Assembly: GCF_021155765.1 (NCBI RefSeq)
Contig: NC_060108.1
Coordinates: 18,873,025 to 18,937,024, forward strand
From: Diprion similis
Lineage: Eukaryota > Arthropoda > Insecta > Hymenoptera > Diprionidae
Reading direction: 5' to 3'
DNA: 64,000 nt
Both the position numbers and the translations under genes were made by a program. Positions 11,303-23,897 of the stretch are shown one piece after another. The first letter of the stretch is position 1. Each line of letters opens with the position of its first letter. The notes under the pieces are model-generated. The model was given only the letters and a program-made list of their open reading frames with translations. It made no database searches and was not told where the DNA came from.

Positions 11303-13717
11303 ATGGGAGGCGGAGACCTTGTAAGTAGTTGAATAAAATGTATAACCTACAATATAACAAGTTTTTTTCTACCTTCGTTACTTTGAATTGCTTGCATTAT
11401 ATTATGTCTTTCTGATAACCTAGATCTCATAATAAAAACATAAAATTTCTTATAATCACGTGTCTGTGTAATTACGTAGAATTTAAAGAAGTCATGGCAT
11501 CCTTCTACAATGAAAAATATGGAGAAGGTGTGGAAAGCAGAGCAGCAGAACAGCCAAGAAAAGAAAAGAATAGCAGAATTAAAGCGTGAGATTGAAATGG
11601 AGAAAGATCGAGAAGATATGACAAAATATGCGATGGACCAAGGTGTAATTGAGAAAAAAGAGGATAAAAAATTGGATTGGATGTATCAGGGACCAAATCA
11701 AATGTTAAATCGGGAAGATTATCTGTTGGGACGCGCTATCGACAAACCATTTGAGCAGATGGCTCAGGCTGAGAAAGAGGCAGAGCAAAATCGTGCGCCC
11801 AAAAATCACGTAGAATATGGTAAATTGCTGAGGTTCAAATAATTAGAGAAATAAGTCCTTTGTAGTTCACGATGAACATACAGATAGCACCGTAACTCTG
11901 TTCCGAGTCGCAAAGAAAATTCCAGTTTGGAGTAAAGTCCTTCCAGGACTAGTGTAGACTATGTAAGAAAGAGTTCAGTCCATAAGTTTTTGTAGTTTTC
12001 CAAATACCACAACATTAATAGATCTGTTAACAATGTTATCTAATGTGTAATATCTACAACCTCAAAGGATTGGATTAACTATAAACAACATGCCTAATCA
12101 ATTTTTGCGTAGCATAACTCCACTTTAATTGTATATCACTTTGGATCACTCAAATAGGGTTGCTTAGCCATCCAAACAGCGTTTTCGGCAAGTGCTGTCT
12201 GTAGAAAATTTTGCTATTGTAGTTATCTTTCTCTTGTTTTTTTTATGCAGAATGCATACCACCGTCACTGAGATTCTTTTCGGGCAATGAACAAGTGGAT
12301 TTAGCCAGAAAATTACAAGAAGATCCATTGTATGCTATAAAAAAAAAAGAGATGGAAAGTCGGAGTCAGTTGTTGAAAAATCCCGTTAAACTGAAGCAGC
12401 TTAAACAGCTAGTGAGTTGTTAGATTAAATCAATATAGTAGTATAGAAATTTTCAGCAACATACAATTTGTATTTTGTATACAGTTGGAGGAGCAAGCAA
12501 CAAAAAGTAAGGCCGAGAAAAAGCATAAAAAAAGGAAGAGCAAGAAGCAGAGTAAGCATGATTCTGAGGGTAGTGACAGTGATAAAGACTTGGACAATTT
12601 ATTAGCTGCAAAGTATAGTAAGCTTAAAAATAAAATAAATGAAAAAGACTTACTAATGTCTGTGAAAAAGTTGAAAAAACAAAAAAAGAAAAAGGAGAGT
12701 AAAAAGTCAAGCGATTCTGAAGAAACCAGTGAGGATGAAGAAATAGAAAGAAAAGCAAACTCAAAAGATAAATCTTGGAAGAAACAGCATAGTATTGATG
12801 AAAATGAATCTGAAAAACGCAGCCACAAGTCGAGAGTCACTAGTTATGATATTAAAAGAACACACGAACAAGTGGATCGAAAGAGGTATAAAAATAATGG
12901 TTACAGTCACGAGGAAGAGGCCTCAGGGTCTAAGGACAAGCACAAAAGAACTAGTCGTGTTAATGACAATGAAGAATACCAAACCAAACGACGTCGAAAT
13001 TCAAACGACTCTGTTAGGAAATCCAGCAAGTCTTTAAGGTCAGAAACAAAAAGATTGCATAGTCCTGAAAATAGCGGGAGTGACGAATCAGAACATCACA
13101 TGAAATCGAGAGGAAATTATGGTCTGATAGTAAGTAGGTTTTTGTACGTCAGGTTCTCTAGCATCAGATCCATTACTGTAGCAGAAAATTTAAGTTTTCC
13201 TGTTGAATCATATGTTGAGAAGCTAATATTTTAAATTTCAGAGGTCTGACGGAACTAAAATTGTACCGTCCGGGAAGTCCAATCATTTAGATATAGTGAA
13301 ACCCCATGAAAAAAAAGTGTCAGAAAAACGTTGGGTACCACCCAAGCGAGAAAAGCTGACAGAAGATGAAAAGGAGAGACGAAGACAAGAAATGATGGTC
13401 AATGCGTCATGGAGAGATAAGGAACGAGAACAAAATGTAAAGAGGTATCGTGATGAGGAAAAACGGGAAACTAGTGATAAAACTTACAACAAGGAATTCA
13501 TTAGGTGAGTTGAATGCACCCATAAGACTTTACCCATCAAATATACTGATACTTTGCTGACTTACCTCATCTGATGTGCATCTTGGTTTTTCGTCATTTC
13601 AGAAAACAATTGGCTGTTGCGGCTGAAGTGGGAACTGTCGAATCAAGGATCAAAGCCAATATGAATAATATCCAGAGGTCAAGACGAGCAATGGATACAA
13701 ACTTTGCGAAAAGATAA
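11303..13717 (+). CDS. CWC25: Pre-mRNA-splicing factor CWC25 homolog
   Basis: Six exons: 11303-11320, 11480-11819, 12251-12411, 12485-13129, 13242-13504, 13603-13717, giving 513 residues. CWC25 joins the spliceosome after Prp2 remodelling and supports the first transesterification step. The N-terminus (MGGGDLNLKKSWHPSTM, then KVWKAEQ) is the Cir_N-type motif of the family, followed by the conserved LDWMYQGP and NREDYLLGR block. The middle (about residues 175-390) is Lys/Ser/Glu/Arg-rich low complexity, typical of metazoan members. The C-terminus has a conserved RWVPPKREKLTEDEKERRRQ-like stretch. The first exon codes only six residues. The start is fixed by the MGGGDL motif. An AATAAA follows at 13770. 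Confidence 0.93.
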
Positions 13718-13769
13718 TCCATTGTAAAATATTTCCAATGAATACGTGAATGTTATTTTAAACTATGTA

Positions 13770-13775
13770 AATAAA
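13770..13775 (+). terminator. Poly(A) signal AATAAA for CWC25
   Basis: AATAAA about 53 bases after the CWC25 stop codon. Confidence 0.6.
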
Positions 13776-14208
13776 TGATTATGATTCAATTGTATGTATA
13801 CTTAGTTAAGCAATAACCTATATTTTTATGCTGTAATGGTTCTCATTATTATAAGACTATTTTTAATATGTGCATTTCAATCATCATTTCATTTACATGT
13901 ATTGAAGTTTTAATACAATTGTATGGCACAATATCTGATTGCATTTACTACATTCATGAGAAAGGTCAACATTCATAAAGTTATACTTTTTCAACTACAT
14001 TTTCAAAATTAAGTTTTCATCAACAGTACATTTGTAGAGTCACTATAAAGGCTGAAACTTGAATGAGGAGAGATATATCTTATCTTATTCAACTTCAATG
14101 CTAGTGTTTCAACAATTCCAAAACTTGTGATATAACTTAATACTATTATACATGTTATTTGGTATATGCAGTACAGTAACTATAAAAACACGAGCTTAAT
14201 TTTTGAAG
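13776..14208. other. Convergent 3' region between CWC25 and PHKB
   Basis: Very AT-rich, no open frames of note. It should contain the PHKB 3' UTR (minus strand) and possibly the end of the CWC25 transcript. A minus-strand ATTAAA-like signal is visible near 13907. Confidence 0.5.
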
Positions 14209-17200
14209 TTATGTAATCTTACACATTTCATCAGCTTGAACACTGTCCTGTACATTCAGAGCAGTGGAAAAGCATCCACCAATGAGGACATCATTAACTA
14301 CAGCCCGAGCAAGGTATCCAGTTGTGATTGTGAAATGTGCAGAAAATAATGGAGTCATGTCGTTGGTCTTCTCTATATTCTGATCCTGAAATCAGACATT
14401 TAAAGGAAATGTGACAAAATTTGCGAAATTAAATTAGTAGCCCATAATTGATATTATTCACCTTGCAGTACATGATGAATGCATCTTCCACAAGCTTGTT
14501 CAGATCTAATTGTTTCTGAAATTTGAGCTCAGGGTTTCGCAATAGTATTGTTGACACAATAGTCAAAAGCTGCAAGAAATACGAACAACATATAATGATG
14601 ACCTTACTTAATGTTTGATTGTGAACAAAAATACCTACCTCAACGACCAGCTGGCGATATTCCGGTAACGGAATATGATTGAGAATAGATTCAACTAGGA
14701 GTGCAAAGGTAAGCTCCGATCGCGTCATATTGAATAATGTTGGCTTTTGGGCCAAATCTCGCCCATTGACTGTAATCCCAAAAGGACAACGAACCAGGAC
14801 TTCCCATACCTGGTTGTAAAAGTTAGCGGGCACTCTGCATAGACACCCTTCGATCTTTCTTCTACCTAATATGCTTAAACTGAAACAAAATGTGTAATAC
14901 ACAATAATGCATGACACAAAATAATCAACTGTTTCGAACTACAAATCTAAACTTACTTTTGTGTAGCTGCCCAATCCTTGATGGTCAGCACTTTCATCAA
15001 GAATCGTCTAACTTCGTAAGGGCTATAATTCTCAATGGGTTTTGGATTCTTTCCAAACATTTCCACATAGAGTTTGACAGCTTCTAGCACCCACCTATGT
15101 ATTTTAAATTTAATATCTGTTAACTACATGTTTGTTCAACTACTTCAAGTGTCATGTTCAAATGTTTCACTTTACCCAACACGTATTTTAAGAATGCCTT
15201 TAAACATTTCTGGATTGGTGCCGATAAGTCTACCACAATAAAGGAGAACTTCCTGTTGGAGGACAGCTTGAATTATGTCATGAGGTTGAATTGTAGAATA
15301 CATAACGGATTGGATCTCAGCAGGAGTCATTGGTTTATCGAACACAGTTTCTTCTTGACCTACCACACCAACTGTTATCTACAAATTTATAAACAGACCA
15401 ATTAAAGTAGTAAATCGCTATCGTTTATGAATTTATTTGATTGCTTTGATTTTACCTGTTTTCCATTGACAAGGACGCCTGTGATAAACGGACTAATACT
15501 GTCGACTGTGTGATGCAGCATACTACTGCAGTAACGAACTGCCATCCAATATCTGAGGCCACCAGCCTGCTGATACAAACCCCTGAGATGATCACCCACT
15601 AAAACGATGGTAATGTATTTGTGGTTGAACTGAAAATTATTCAGTTCCATCAAATCGTTAGTTTTTAATTATAACAATACACAAAAATTAGTCAACTGTT
15701 TAAGCATGCAATAGAATTGATGAAAATACAAAACGCACAGGTCATAAATTAAAGCAAATCTATTGAAATATGAAAAAGATCGTACCTGTCAGTCCATTAC
15801 ATTTGTAATCAATGCCTTCACGTTTCAACAAGATGCCATAAAGCTGACATTTAGCATACAGCCCATCTGTATTTCGAATTTCGTCTAATATATTGCATAA
15901 TGGCTCTTTCATGTACTTCTAAAAGATGATTATGTTGGAATACATTTTCTCAATAAATGATGTATTTTTACTCACAGAATATTCTTTTAATTCTTCTGAG
16001 TACGACAATGCCCGGGGTACATCTGTCAAACTCTGATACCCAATGTAGTCATGTTCTAGTTGTCGGAATTGCGTAAGTGATAGATCAGTATCCATGGTAT
16101 CCATGAAGTCTAAATGCTCTATAAAGAGGTGAAATATTCGAATGTATTAGAATAGTCTGTGTACTCTACTATGTAGTCTTCTTATGTTGTATCAAGGAAA
16201 TTAGTTACCAATGCAAGAAGACGAAATCAGATTTTGCAGGCGTCCAATTCTTACTTTAGTTCCATCACAGTACCCTTTTTTCAACATTGCAAATAAATCC
16301 AACATTTGTTTAAATTGTGGGTCTCTAGAAGCATAATTAATAAGAGTAATATTTCATGCAGATCCTCTTGAAAACTGAGAATACTTTTGTTCTGTACTTC
16401 TGAATAAAAAACTGGTTAGCTGTATAATTAGGTCGGTGTTAATTTCAATACGTCTCGCCAACTTTCAAAATGCATAAAATTTATTATGCCAGTACCGCAT
16501 GTGTTCTTCTCTTATAAGAAGACAGACGGTAGGCCGTCCAGAGAGTCTCCAATATCTGCCAACAAATTGCAGCTCCGTTTTGATGTCATCAATCAGTAGT
16601 GCCATATCTCGGTACAAATAAAATTCAGAAACTTCGAATATCAAGGGATAGCATAAGACCGTCATACCGCAGACTCTATACACCTGGCCACAAAATTGGC
16701 AAGTAATGAAAAAAAATCACAACTTGGTTTTCAATCCAGTTATAAAAATCATTGATAATTTAATATACCTTACTAGTGCCTAGGGAACCAACTGGCCTCG
16801 CAGGTCGACCACGCAGATCTAATTTCTTATTGACTCCAAGTTGTTCATAGACTTTAACCAATTGAGTGGATGACCAGATTTGTACAGGTTCTACTTCATG
16901 AGGTGTCTGTGTTTGAATACCATATGTAGCCATCATAGCCTGCAACCTCATGGACTCTGCGATTAAAACTATCTGTACAACCAGATCTGTGTGCGTCCCC
17001 TGAAAGAGTTATTATAGACTATAGAATGAAATTGCAGTAACTTGTAGCTTCAATGGCTGAAGAGGTAAATCGTGCATCAATCATCTACGAAAAATGTAAC
17101 GTCACAGTGCATTTGCTTCCGTGCATATTCACACAGATTTGAGAAACTCTTATATAACAATTACTATAGATTCAACTGCTGTGGGCAGTAAGAAATCAGG

Positions 17201-20141
17201 AATTTGACAGTAGAAAAGTTTGCAGATTTAGCTGTCTTGCCGAATAATTATAATTCTTGTTTTTACAGCAGTATTGGACTGCACCAAAGAAATTTTTGCA
17301 GTATATGTTAGCGCAGAAGAAACATGCCGAGGACGAATAGATGGTGGTGATAATCAAGGTGACGTTAGAATAAATGATTAATGAACAAAATAGTGGATTT
17401 GTCTATCGATTGTCAATTAGAATACGAAAAGAGTAAAAAGAATATTGAAAATAAATAAAAGTGTATTGTTATTAAGCTTATCACAAACATCTGAGTTTAC
17501 CATCGAATTAAAGGATAAATACACATTCTCTATAATCTTTGATCAAATCAACTGTGACATACAAAGCTACACTATTACAGGCATATACAGTGAACTACTT
17601 ACAATGCTGGGCTTTGCCTGCATGAAACGTAAGAAAAATAGATTAGCTTTGGGTATATGGATTATCATCTCAAAATAGTGCTTTCACCAACAAACAAGTT
17701 TTAGTATCTTCAAATTTAATTGCAAGTATTACAATTCCTTAATCAAATCCAAAAAAATTTCAGAATAAACGTTTTTGGACTGTAAAAATGAAATCATTGA
17801 AAAATATTCATAAAGCCAACCTGAAACGCAGAGTATCTACCCGCTCTACGTGGTCTATTGTAAGACGGAAGATAACGTCGAATTGGATCCAACTCATTAA
17901 TGTGCAACAATCCAGCTGTTAACAGCTGTGCAATTACGAACATAGCTTGGTTCCACAAGTAAAGGGTTACATTCTCCGCTTCACCAGTTGATTTCTGCCC
18001 TGTACCTTCGATGCTGGACATTCGCAGTGCACTGCCTGGCTGTGCTCTTTCTACTTCAATATTTTCTTCAGGGACAAAGTAATACATTGGTATCACAGGA
18101 TCTGTAAATGTTGGATAGCACAAGTCATAAAAATGTTTGGAATCAATAAAGAAAAGGGTAAAAAAATTTTCATTAGCAAAATCACTGGAAAGGAGATAGG
18201 CACTGCTTACCTCCATTAACATCTTTATGAAGTCTCAATTTCAACAGATTTTGGTACTCTTCAACTTGCTCAGGAAGTGTTTTGAATACGCCATCAATAA
18301 TCATGAAAATATAAAATAATGGCCACTCACATTCGACGTTGTCAAAATCCTGTAGAAAAGTTTCAACTTACAGACACTTTTAAAAAAATGTATATAACTA
18401 TCAAATTATATTGGCTCAAGACCTTAATTTCTCCTTGCTTATAGTACCGACGATGTGTTTCTTCAAGCACAGTCTTATACCCATCTCTACCAAATCGTTT
18501 GAAACCATAATTGCCTTGCAGTCTGCGTATTATATTTGCTTTAGTTTCGTTGTATAAATTTTCTTCGTGAGTTGCAAATGCTGGAAACGAAATAGTAGGA
18601 AGCAACGCAGCATCGACACTCTAAAATAAAATTTCGGTTCTAGAAAATCCTTTGGAAAACTGTTTTTTTTGGCCGAGTGATATGACACACCAGTTGGACA
18701 CTTGTTACCTTTGAACTAGATTCTCTTGGGAGCATTGTTTCAAAGATGCTGCGGTTCCGATTGTGAGCATCGATGTCGACATATATAACAGACCAGGATG
18801 CACCTTTTTCACCAAACAAATTGCATCCATTTATGGCTTCCAGCGCGCTTTTAGCCATACCAATGGAACTGGCATGTATCTCAGGTGTTCCGTCATTGTA
18901 ACGGCTGCCCCGTTCCCAAATTCCAAAATCTGGTGTGCGATAGGCTCGCTCAACGTAGTATACGAGGTTCTGTACAAAAGCAACCTCGTCCTGCGTGTAT
19001 ATTATTTGCAAACCCGATGATATCATTTGAACCAAAAAAATCAGGTAAAGAGAAACAACATCGATCTGTAACGGCACAAGAAAATATAAATATCGAACAA
19101 CAAGGTATAGGTGTAGAAGCTTGAGCAAATTAATTTCAGCCAGTGCACGGTATACCTGTAAATGATGATAATCTGTATCTGGAAATATTTCATCGCCTGT
19201 AACTAAATGAAATTTGCAATGCAGAGCGAATAAGTTGCACTGGTTGCGCTTGAACAATTCGATTCTTGATGACTGCTTTATCCAGCATTCAAGTATCCCT
19301 CGCATACACTTTATGGCCGACTGCCCAAGCTCATAAGATTTTCCTCTGTCATCATCTATTCGTCTATATATAAAAGAATGTCCCCAATATTATATGCTTC
19401 CAGGGATTGTTTGGAAATTATTTAATAAGTAACCGAGTGACAATACGGACCTGTAGGCTTGGTACAAGCTCCAGATTGCTGCTGCACAGTAAATACTTTC
19501 TCTAACGCTGCCAACCACCTTATCACTCGAAATTTGAGGAAAAAGGCCTGTGATGCAGCTTTGATGTCTCAATAACTGTCTCTTCACTGTCCGAAAGTGA
19601 TTAAAGTTATGTGAAATTTTTTCAGCACATTAGGATTTACATTACTTCGGAAAAAGTACATTTTCAAAACGAAATGAACAACGATACTATTATAGTACAT
19701 TGCCTTTGAAGTCTTCTAGAGTATTACGAACAAGTCAGGATTTATGAACTATGATAACTCACAGTGTCAATTAAATTGAAAGTAACAATTATACAGAATG
19801 AGAATGTATTGTTTTGCCTTGACTAAGGAGTATCATATGATTAGCCACACTATTATGTCTTACCTATGCCATAATATATATCTAGTTGGCGGACAGTATC
19901 TTCGTAGTTAGATATTTTCAAAAACATGTCGACATCTAGATCAGTTAAGCTGCACTGACGGCTATCCTTTAGAAACGGAGCTCTGCAAATAAAAAATGGG
20001 ACAGTAATTATTGTTAAAATTTGGATTTTGATTGGATGACATAAATCTCTATTGTCAAACGTGAATTCTAGTAGAAGTTGAAAATGCAATCTTAAGTACC
20101 CACTTATGCGTACTTAACGGTGACGTGAGTATTTGTGCCAT
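14209..20141 (-). CDS. PHKB: Phosphorylase b kinase regulatory subunit beta
   Basis: Nineteen exons close in frame to 1098 residues, close to human PHKB: 20104-20141, 19864-19982, 19451-19586, 19156-19363, 18709-19065, 18423-18620, 18211-18349, 17821-18101, 16769-16999, 16496-16683, 16209-16324, 15976-16118, 15786-15918, 15456-15598, 15176-15378, 14957-15094, 14639-14879, 14462-14569, 14209-14385. The beta subunit holds the PhK complex together and restrains its gamma kinase until phosphorylated, controlling glycogen breakdown. Family blocks: [19 protein letters not shown], the glucoamylase-like region ([36 protein letters not shown]), [26 protein letters not shown], and the C-terminal [13 protein letters not shown] preferred PHKB over PHKA on these. 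It ends in CKIT, a possible CaaX box. The exon 6 donor (GTCTTG) is weak. It is head-to-head with AGFG. Confidence 0.95.
17053..17340 (+). CDS. Candidate two-exon micropeptide gene nested in a PHKB intron
   Basis: Unrecognised. Within PHKB intron 8, on the opposite strand, ATG-GCT-GAA-GAG is followed directly by a GTAAAT donor. A pyrimidine-rich acceptor (TTTTTACAG, ending 17268) opens a 23-codon frame that begins [13 protein letters not shown] and stops at TAG 17338-17340. Joined in phase (17053-17064 plus 17269-17340) this gives 27 residues, basic in the middle with an acidic end. Two overlapping AATAAA signals follow at 17450-17459, as expected of a real transcript end. An in-frame stop lies just upstream of the acceptor, so the second exon needs splicing to gain a start. 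The first exon may instead be elsewhere. Chance is possible in a frame this short. Confidence 0.3.
17450..17459 (+). terminator. Overlapping AATAAA poly(A) signals on the strand opposite PHKB
   Basis: Two overlapping AATAAA hexamers about 110 bases after the stop of the nested candidate ORF. They sit inside a PHKB intron but on the other strand, so they do not serve PHKB. Confidence 0.35.
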
Positions 20142-20627
20142 AGTTTAAATGTCGAAGAACAAAACATAACCTGAAAAAGAAAAGATGGATATATGTTTTC
20201 TATAATTGGTTTGATTTCCAACTACACAGTAATACTTTGATGAACAGATAAAACTCGGTATATTAGAAGTTTACAAAAGACTCTGTTCTGCTGGGCTAAT
20301 TGGTATTTACATCTATTGGTAAACCTAACCTTAAAGCCTTGTTCACACTAAAAAAATTCAAGGTGACATTTGAATAAACTAAACACGAAGTACCTAAAAC
20401 ACAGATGTCAACGTGTCGAAATTGGAATGATCTATCTTTGGCGTGGGGTGGATTTCATACGAAGAGATGTGAAAGGCAAACTTGTTTCTCTATGTAGGTG
20501 GAGCATCGAAGCCTTAATCGAAGCCTACTGGAATTCTTGTGAGTGAGTCAGTTCCCAAAGGAGTCCGCGAGAGGAGTGTTGGTCTAAATTCATTCGTGAA
20601 ATTCACATTTCACCAACGTTACGAATC
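20142..20627. promoter_or_regulatory. Divergent intergenic region between PHKB and AGFG
   Basis: 486 bp between facing-away start codons, so a shared bidirectional promoter is plausible. The half nearer AGFG is more GC-rich (about 20450-20620) and probably holds its 5' UTR. Confidence 0.45.
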
Positions 20628-22959
20628 ATGGCGTCAACGAAGAGAAAGCAGGACGAAAAGAACTTAAAAATATTACGGGAGCTCGTTTCGCAGCCAGGGA
20701 ACAAAGAATGTTTCGATTGTCGACAACGAGGCCCCACCTACGTAAACATGACAATTGGTTCCTTCGTCTGTACGTCATGTTCTGGCATGTTGTAAGTAGA
20801 CTTGATTTAAAACTCCACCGTCAGCTATCCCAACAAACTTTACTCGAGTGCAATTTTAAACCCATTTACCTCTTTCGCCCCAGATTACCGCCCGCATGTT
20901 ATCAATTCCCCTTCATTCCCCTCTGATTTTCATTCAGACTAACTGTCGTATGGTGAACTAGATCAGCTCTGTCAAATAATGTCAAAATAATTTCCCACGA
21001 GTTGTCAGATTATCAGCTGATCTCTGATATCATTTGAAAAGAGGTTAACGGAAACTACAAACTCTCACTTATCTCCCTCTCTCACACACGTTATCTCTGC
21101 TGTAGATTCACATGCTTCCCTTGACACCGAACTAAAATTTTCCTTCTTTACTTATCACTGAATAGCAGTACGATTTTTTCCCTTCTGAGAACTTTATCTG
21201 CATAATTAAAAATTTCCAAGAGATTATTGCGCACTGAATTATTCATTGATTATGATAACAACAATTCATGCGCACCATTAAGTGCTTAGCATCAGTTAAT
21301 CGAAAACAGTAACCACTTCTTCCAAGAACTATATTTAACTTATATGCTGCAAAAGTATGCAATTGTAAAACATTGCTCATATTATCATTTCAATAACCTT
21401 ACTTCGTAAGGGCCAAACACAGTAATTACTTATGTACTAATTTTCTCTCATTTTGTACACAAGTAGAATGGAATCACAATGTTTTTCAGGAGAGGATTAA
21501 CTCCACCCCACAGAGTAAAGTCAATTTCTATGGCGACATTTACACCTGAGGAAATTGAATATATTAAAGAACGAGGGAATGATCATTGTCGAAGAATTTG
21601 GCTTGGTTTGGCAGACCCACCAACTCCAAAAATTCTAGACTTAAAGGATGAACAGAAGATGAAAGATCTAATGATTTCAAAGTATGAACTGAAGCGGTAT
21701 TATTTGGATCCATCTATTCTGAATAGGTCTCGAATTCACAAATCACCAACGACTAGTGCGAAATCTAATGAAACGGCAATACCACGAGTTCCTCAACCAG
21801 GGACAATAACTCCGATCTCCTCACAAGCTCAGAGAACCAAACAATCAGAACCTGTCAACACGAAGGCATTTAACATAGACTTTGGTGCAGACTTCAGTCA
21901 AGTTCCAGATCCTTTTTCAGCGGCTAAACCCACTTTACAGTTCAATCAACAATTCACACCTCAGCCGAGCTTTGCTAATTTTGACAATAATCCTGTCTTC
22001 AATTCTCCTAAAAGTGAGGACAAATTGTTACATTCCTCTTATTTCAATTAATTCATATTTTCAGCAGTATCAATTGTTGTATTAATGTTGCTTCATCTCT
22101 TAATTAGGTACGGACTCCTCATTCTCTTCTAACGAGGTGACAGGCTCGTTTGCAAATTTCAATGGTATAATCAAACCACCATCGGAAGATCGTTATGCCG
22201 CACTTAAAGATTTGGACTCACTGATGAAGCAAACGCAATTGAAAGAGGAGCCTGCGATTCCACCGACATCTGTATGGGACTCCAACAAGACAACCAGTAC
22301 GTCAGCATGAAGGATATCTAGTGGTTTATCAATCCAGCTAAATTTATTTCTTATACATTTATTTTCTAGATACAAATCAAATTTGGGGAGGCAATAACCA
22401 AACAACGAATGTAATTTCAAACCCGTTCACCAGCGAAAATGCTTGGCAGCCAACAGCAAATAGCATAAATAATAATAACAATTCGCAACCCGTAGACAAT
22501 GCGTGCAATTCAGTCAATCCCTTCAGAACAATCCAATTCTCTTCAAATAACGGTAATGTATAGCAGTACAGAAATCATATTTACTTTCGACGATATGTAA
22601 TACGTGTTTCAGCGGTGCATCGATTTATATATTTTCAACAATATCGTTTTTTAGCAAGTAAAATATTAATTTGTTTCTTTGTAGCAGAGCAGCAATGGTT
22701 TGGAGTTGGATTACCTGGTAATGGTGATGTAGTTTCCTCTAGTCAGTTGATGACGCCGTTTTCGAGCAAAGCATGGCAACCAACAGTTACTTCCTATCAC
22801 GCAAACCCCTTCATGGTAAGCTGGGTCATGAAAAATGACTGCCAATTCCATTTACAAACGATGAACTAAAATCAAATTCTTAAACTTAATAAATTTTATT
22901 TTCAGGTGGGATCCGGTGTTGGCACGGCAACAAGAAATACGAACAATCCTTTCTTATGA
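20628..22959 (+). CDS. AGFG1: Arf-GAP domain and FG repeat-containing protein (AGFG / drongo-like)
   Basis: Six exons: 20628-20791, 21490-22013, 22108-22296, 22370-22552, 22685-22815, 22906-22959, giving 414 residues. The N-terminus (MASTKRKQDEKNLKILRELV) leads into an Arf-GAP zinc finger, CFDC...CTSC, with GPTYVNMTIGSFVCTSCSGM matching the AGFG subtype. Then come the conserved LRGLTPPHRVKSISM and IWLGLADPP blocks (about residues 55-125). The rest is low-complexity and Asn/Ser/Pro-rich with several NPF motifs (SNPFTS, VNPFRT, ANPFM, NNPFL), which bind EH domains of Eps15-type endocytic adaptors. Known members act in vesicle traffic and Arf6 biology; Drosophila drongo is the fly member. The first intron is about 700 bp. 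Confidence 0.94.
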
Positions 22960-23161
22960 TTATGCAAGCCTAAATTTACAATTACCTTACGAACAAATAA
23001 TGCAAAACTAAAATACGTATAGTATAGAAAAAAATTGTTTATATACATGACTTTGTTGGCAATTAGTGCCAACAACTTTACGTTTTAAGAGCACCAATCT
23101 CATTTATTCATATAAAAAAAAGTAAATGATACTTTTATTTATGAATATAATATACACGTTA

Positions 23162-23167
23162 AATAAA
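23162..23167 (+). terminator. Poly(A) signal AATAAA for AGFG
   Basis: AATAAA about 200 bases after the AGFG stop codon. Confidence 0.45.
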
Positions 23168-23897
23168 GATAATATTTGTTACTAATTATACAGATACATT
23201 ATGGATTTGACGTAATACCTTTTCACCCGTCCATCATTAACCCAATCCAATCATAAATGTCAAGAGTGTGTTTGAACTGGTGATAATGATACTTGGAATA
23301 CTTCGGAAGATGACGACAATAATGGGTGAAAGATGTGTGCACACTTAAATATGGTTTATTTACTTAAAAATGTTCTAATAAATACAAAATCACAAATGAA
23401 CACTTAGTCTTTGTTTTAACTTAATCGGTATATTCCATATTGATAGATCTGGTTACTCGTCGTATGGTTTAATAATTATCATTAATTGATCGTTATACTT
23501 GCGTGCGCTAGAGTATGTATGGGTACGTTGGCATTTTCTACTAGTAGCAACATAGTCGACGCGACACCTTAGTACAATATTAAATAGATATAGAAGCATG
23601 GCGTAAACTAAATGGATGATCTCCCACCAGCTCGCTTAGCTGCCATTACTTTTACTAATATATTGTAAAGTTGGAAGCTCCAACGTTCGTTATTTATAAT
23701 TAATTATTTTACTTATGATAATAAATTATTTAGTAATAAAAGACAAATAAGAGAAACACTAATATATGAGCTCACCAATTATGTTAGTCTCGTGTATAAA
23801 CGCTGCTTAACGTGACGATATCAATTGTTACGCTAGGCAGGTATTAGGTATTAAGATAATCCTACGTACAGAAAAAAAATGCTGCCTTTATTTTAGT
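23168..23897. other. Convergent 3' region between AGFG and dock
   Basis: No open frames of note. It is expected to hold the dock 3' UTR on the minus strand. AT-rich with scattered AATAAA-like hexamers on both strands. Confidence 0.5.

Noticed and set aside
17445-17678. Plus-strand frame of 77 codons in a PHKB intron
   Set aside because: Starts inside the AATAAA cluster after the nested candidate and has AT-driven composition with no family match.
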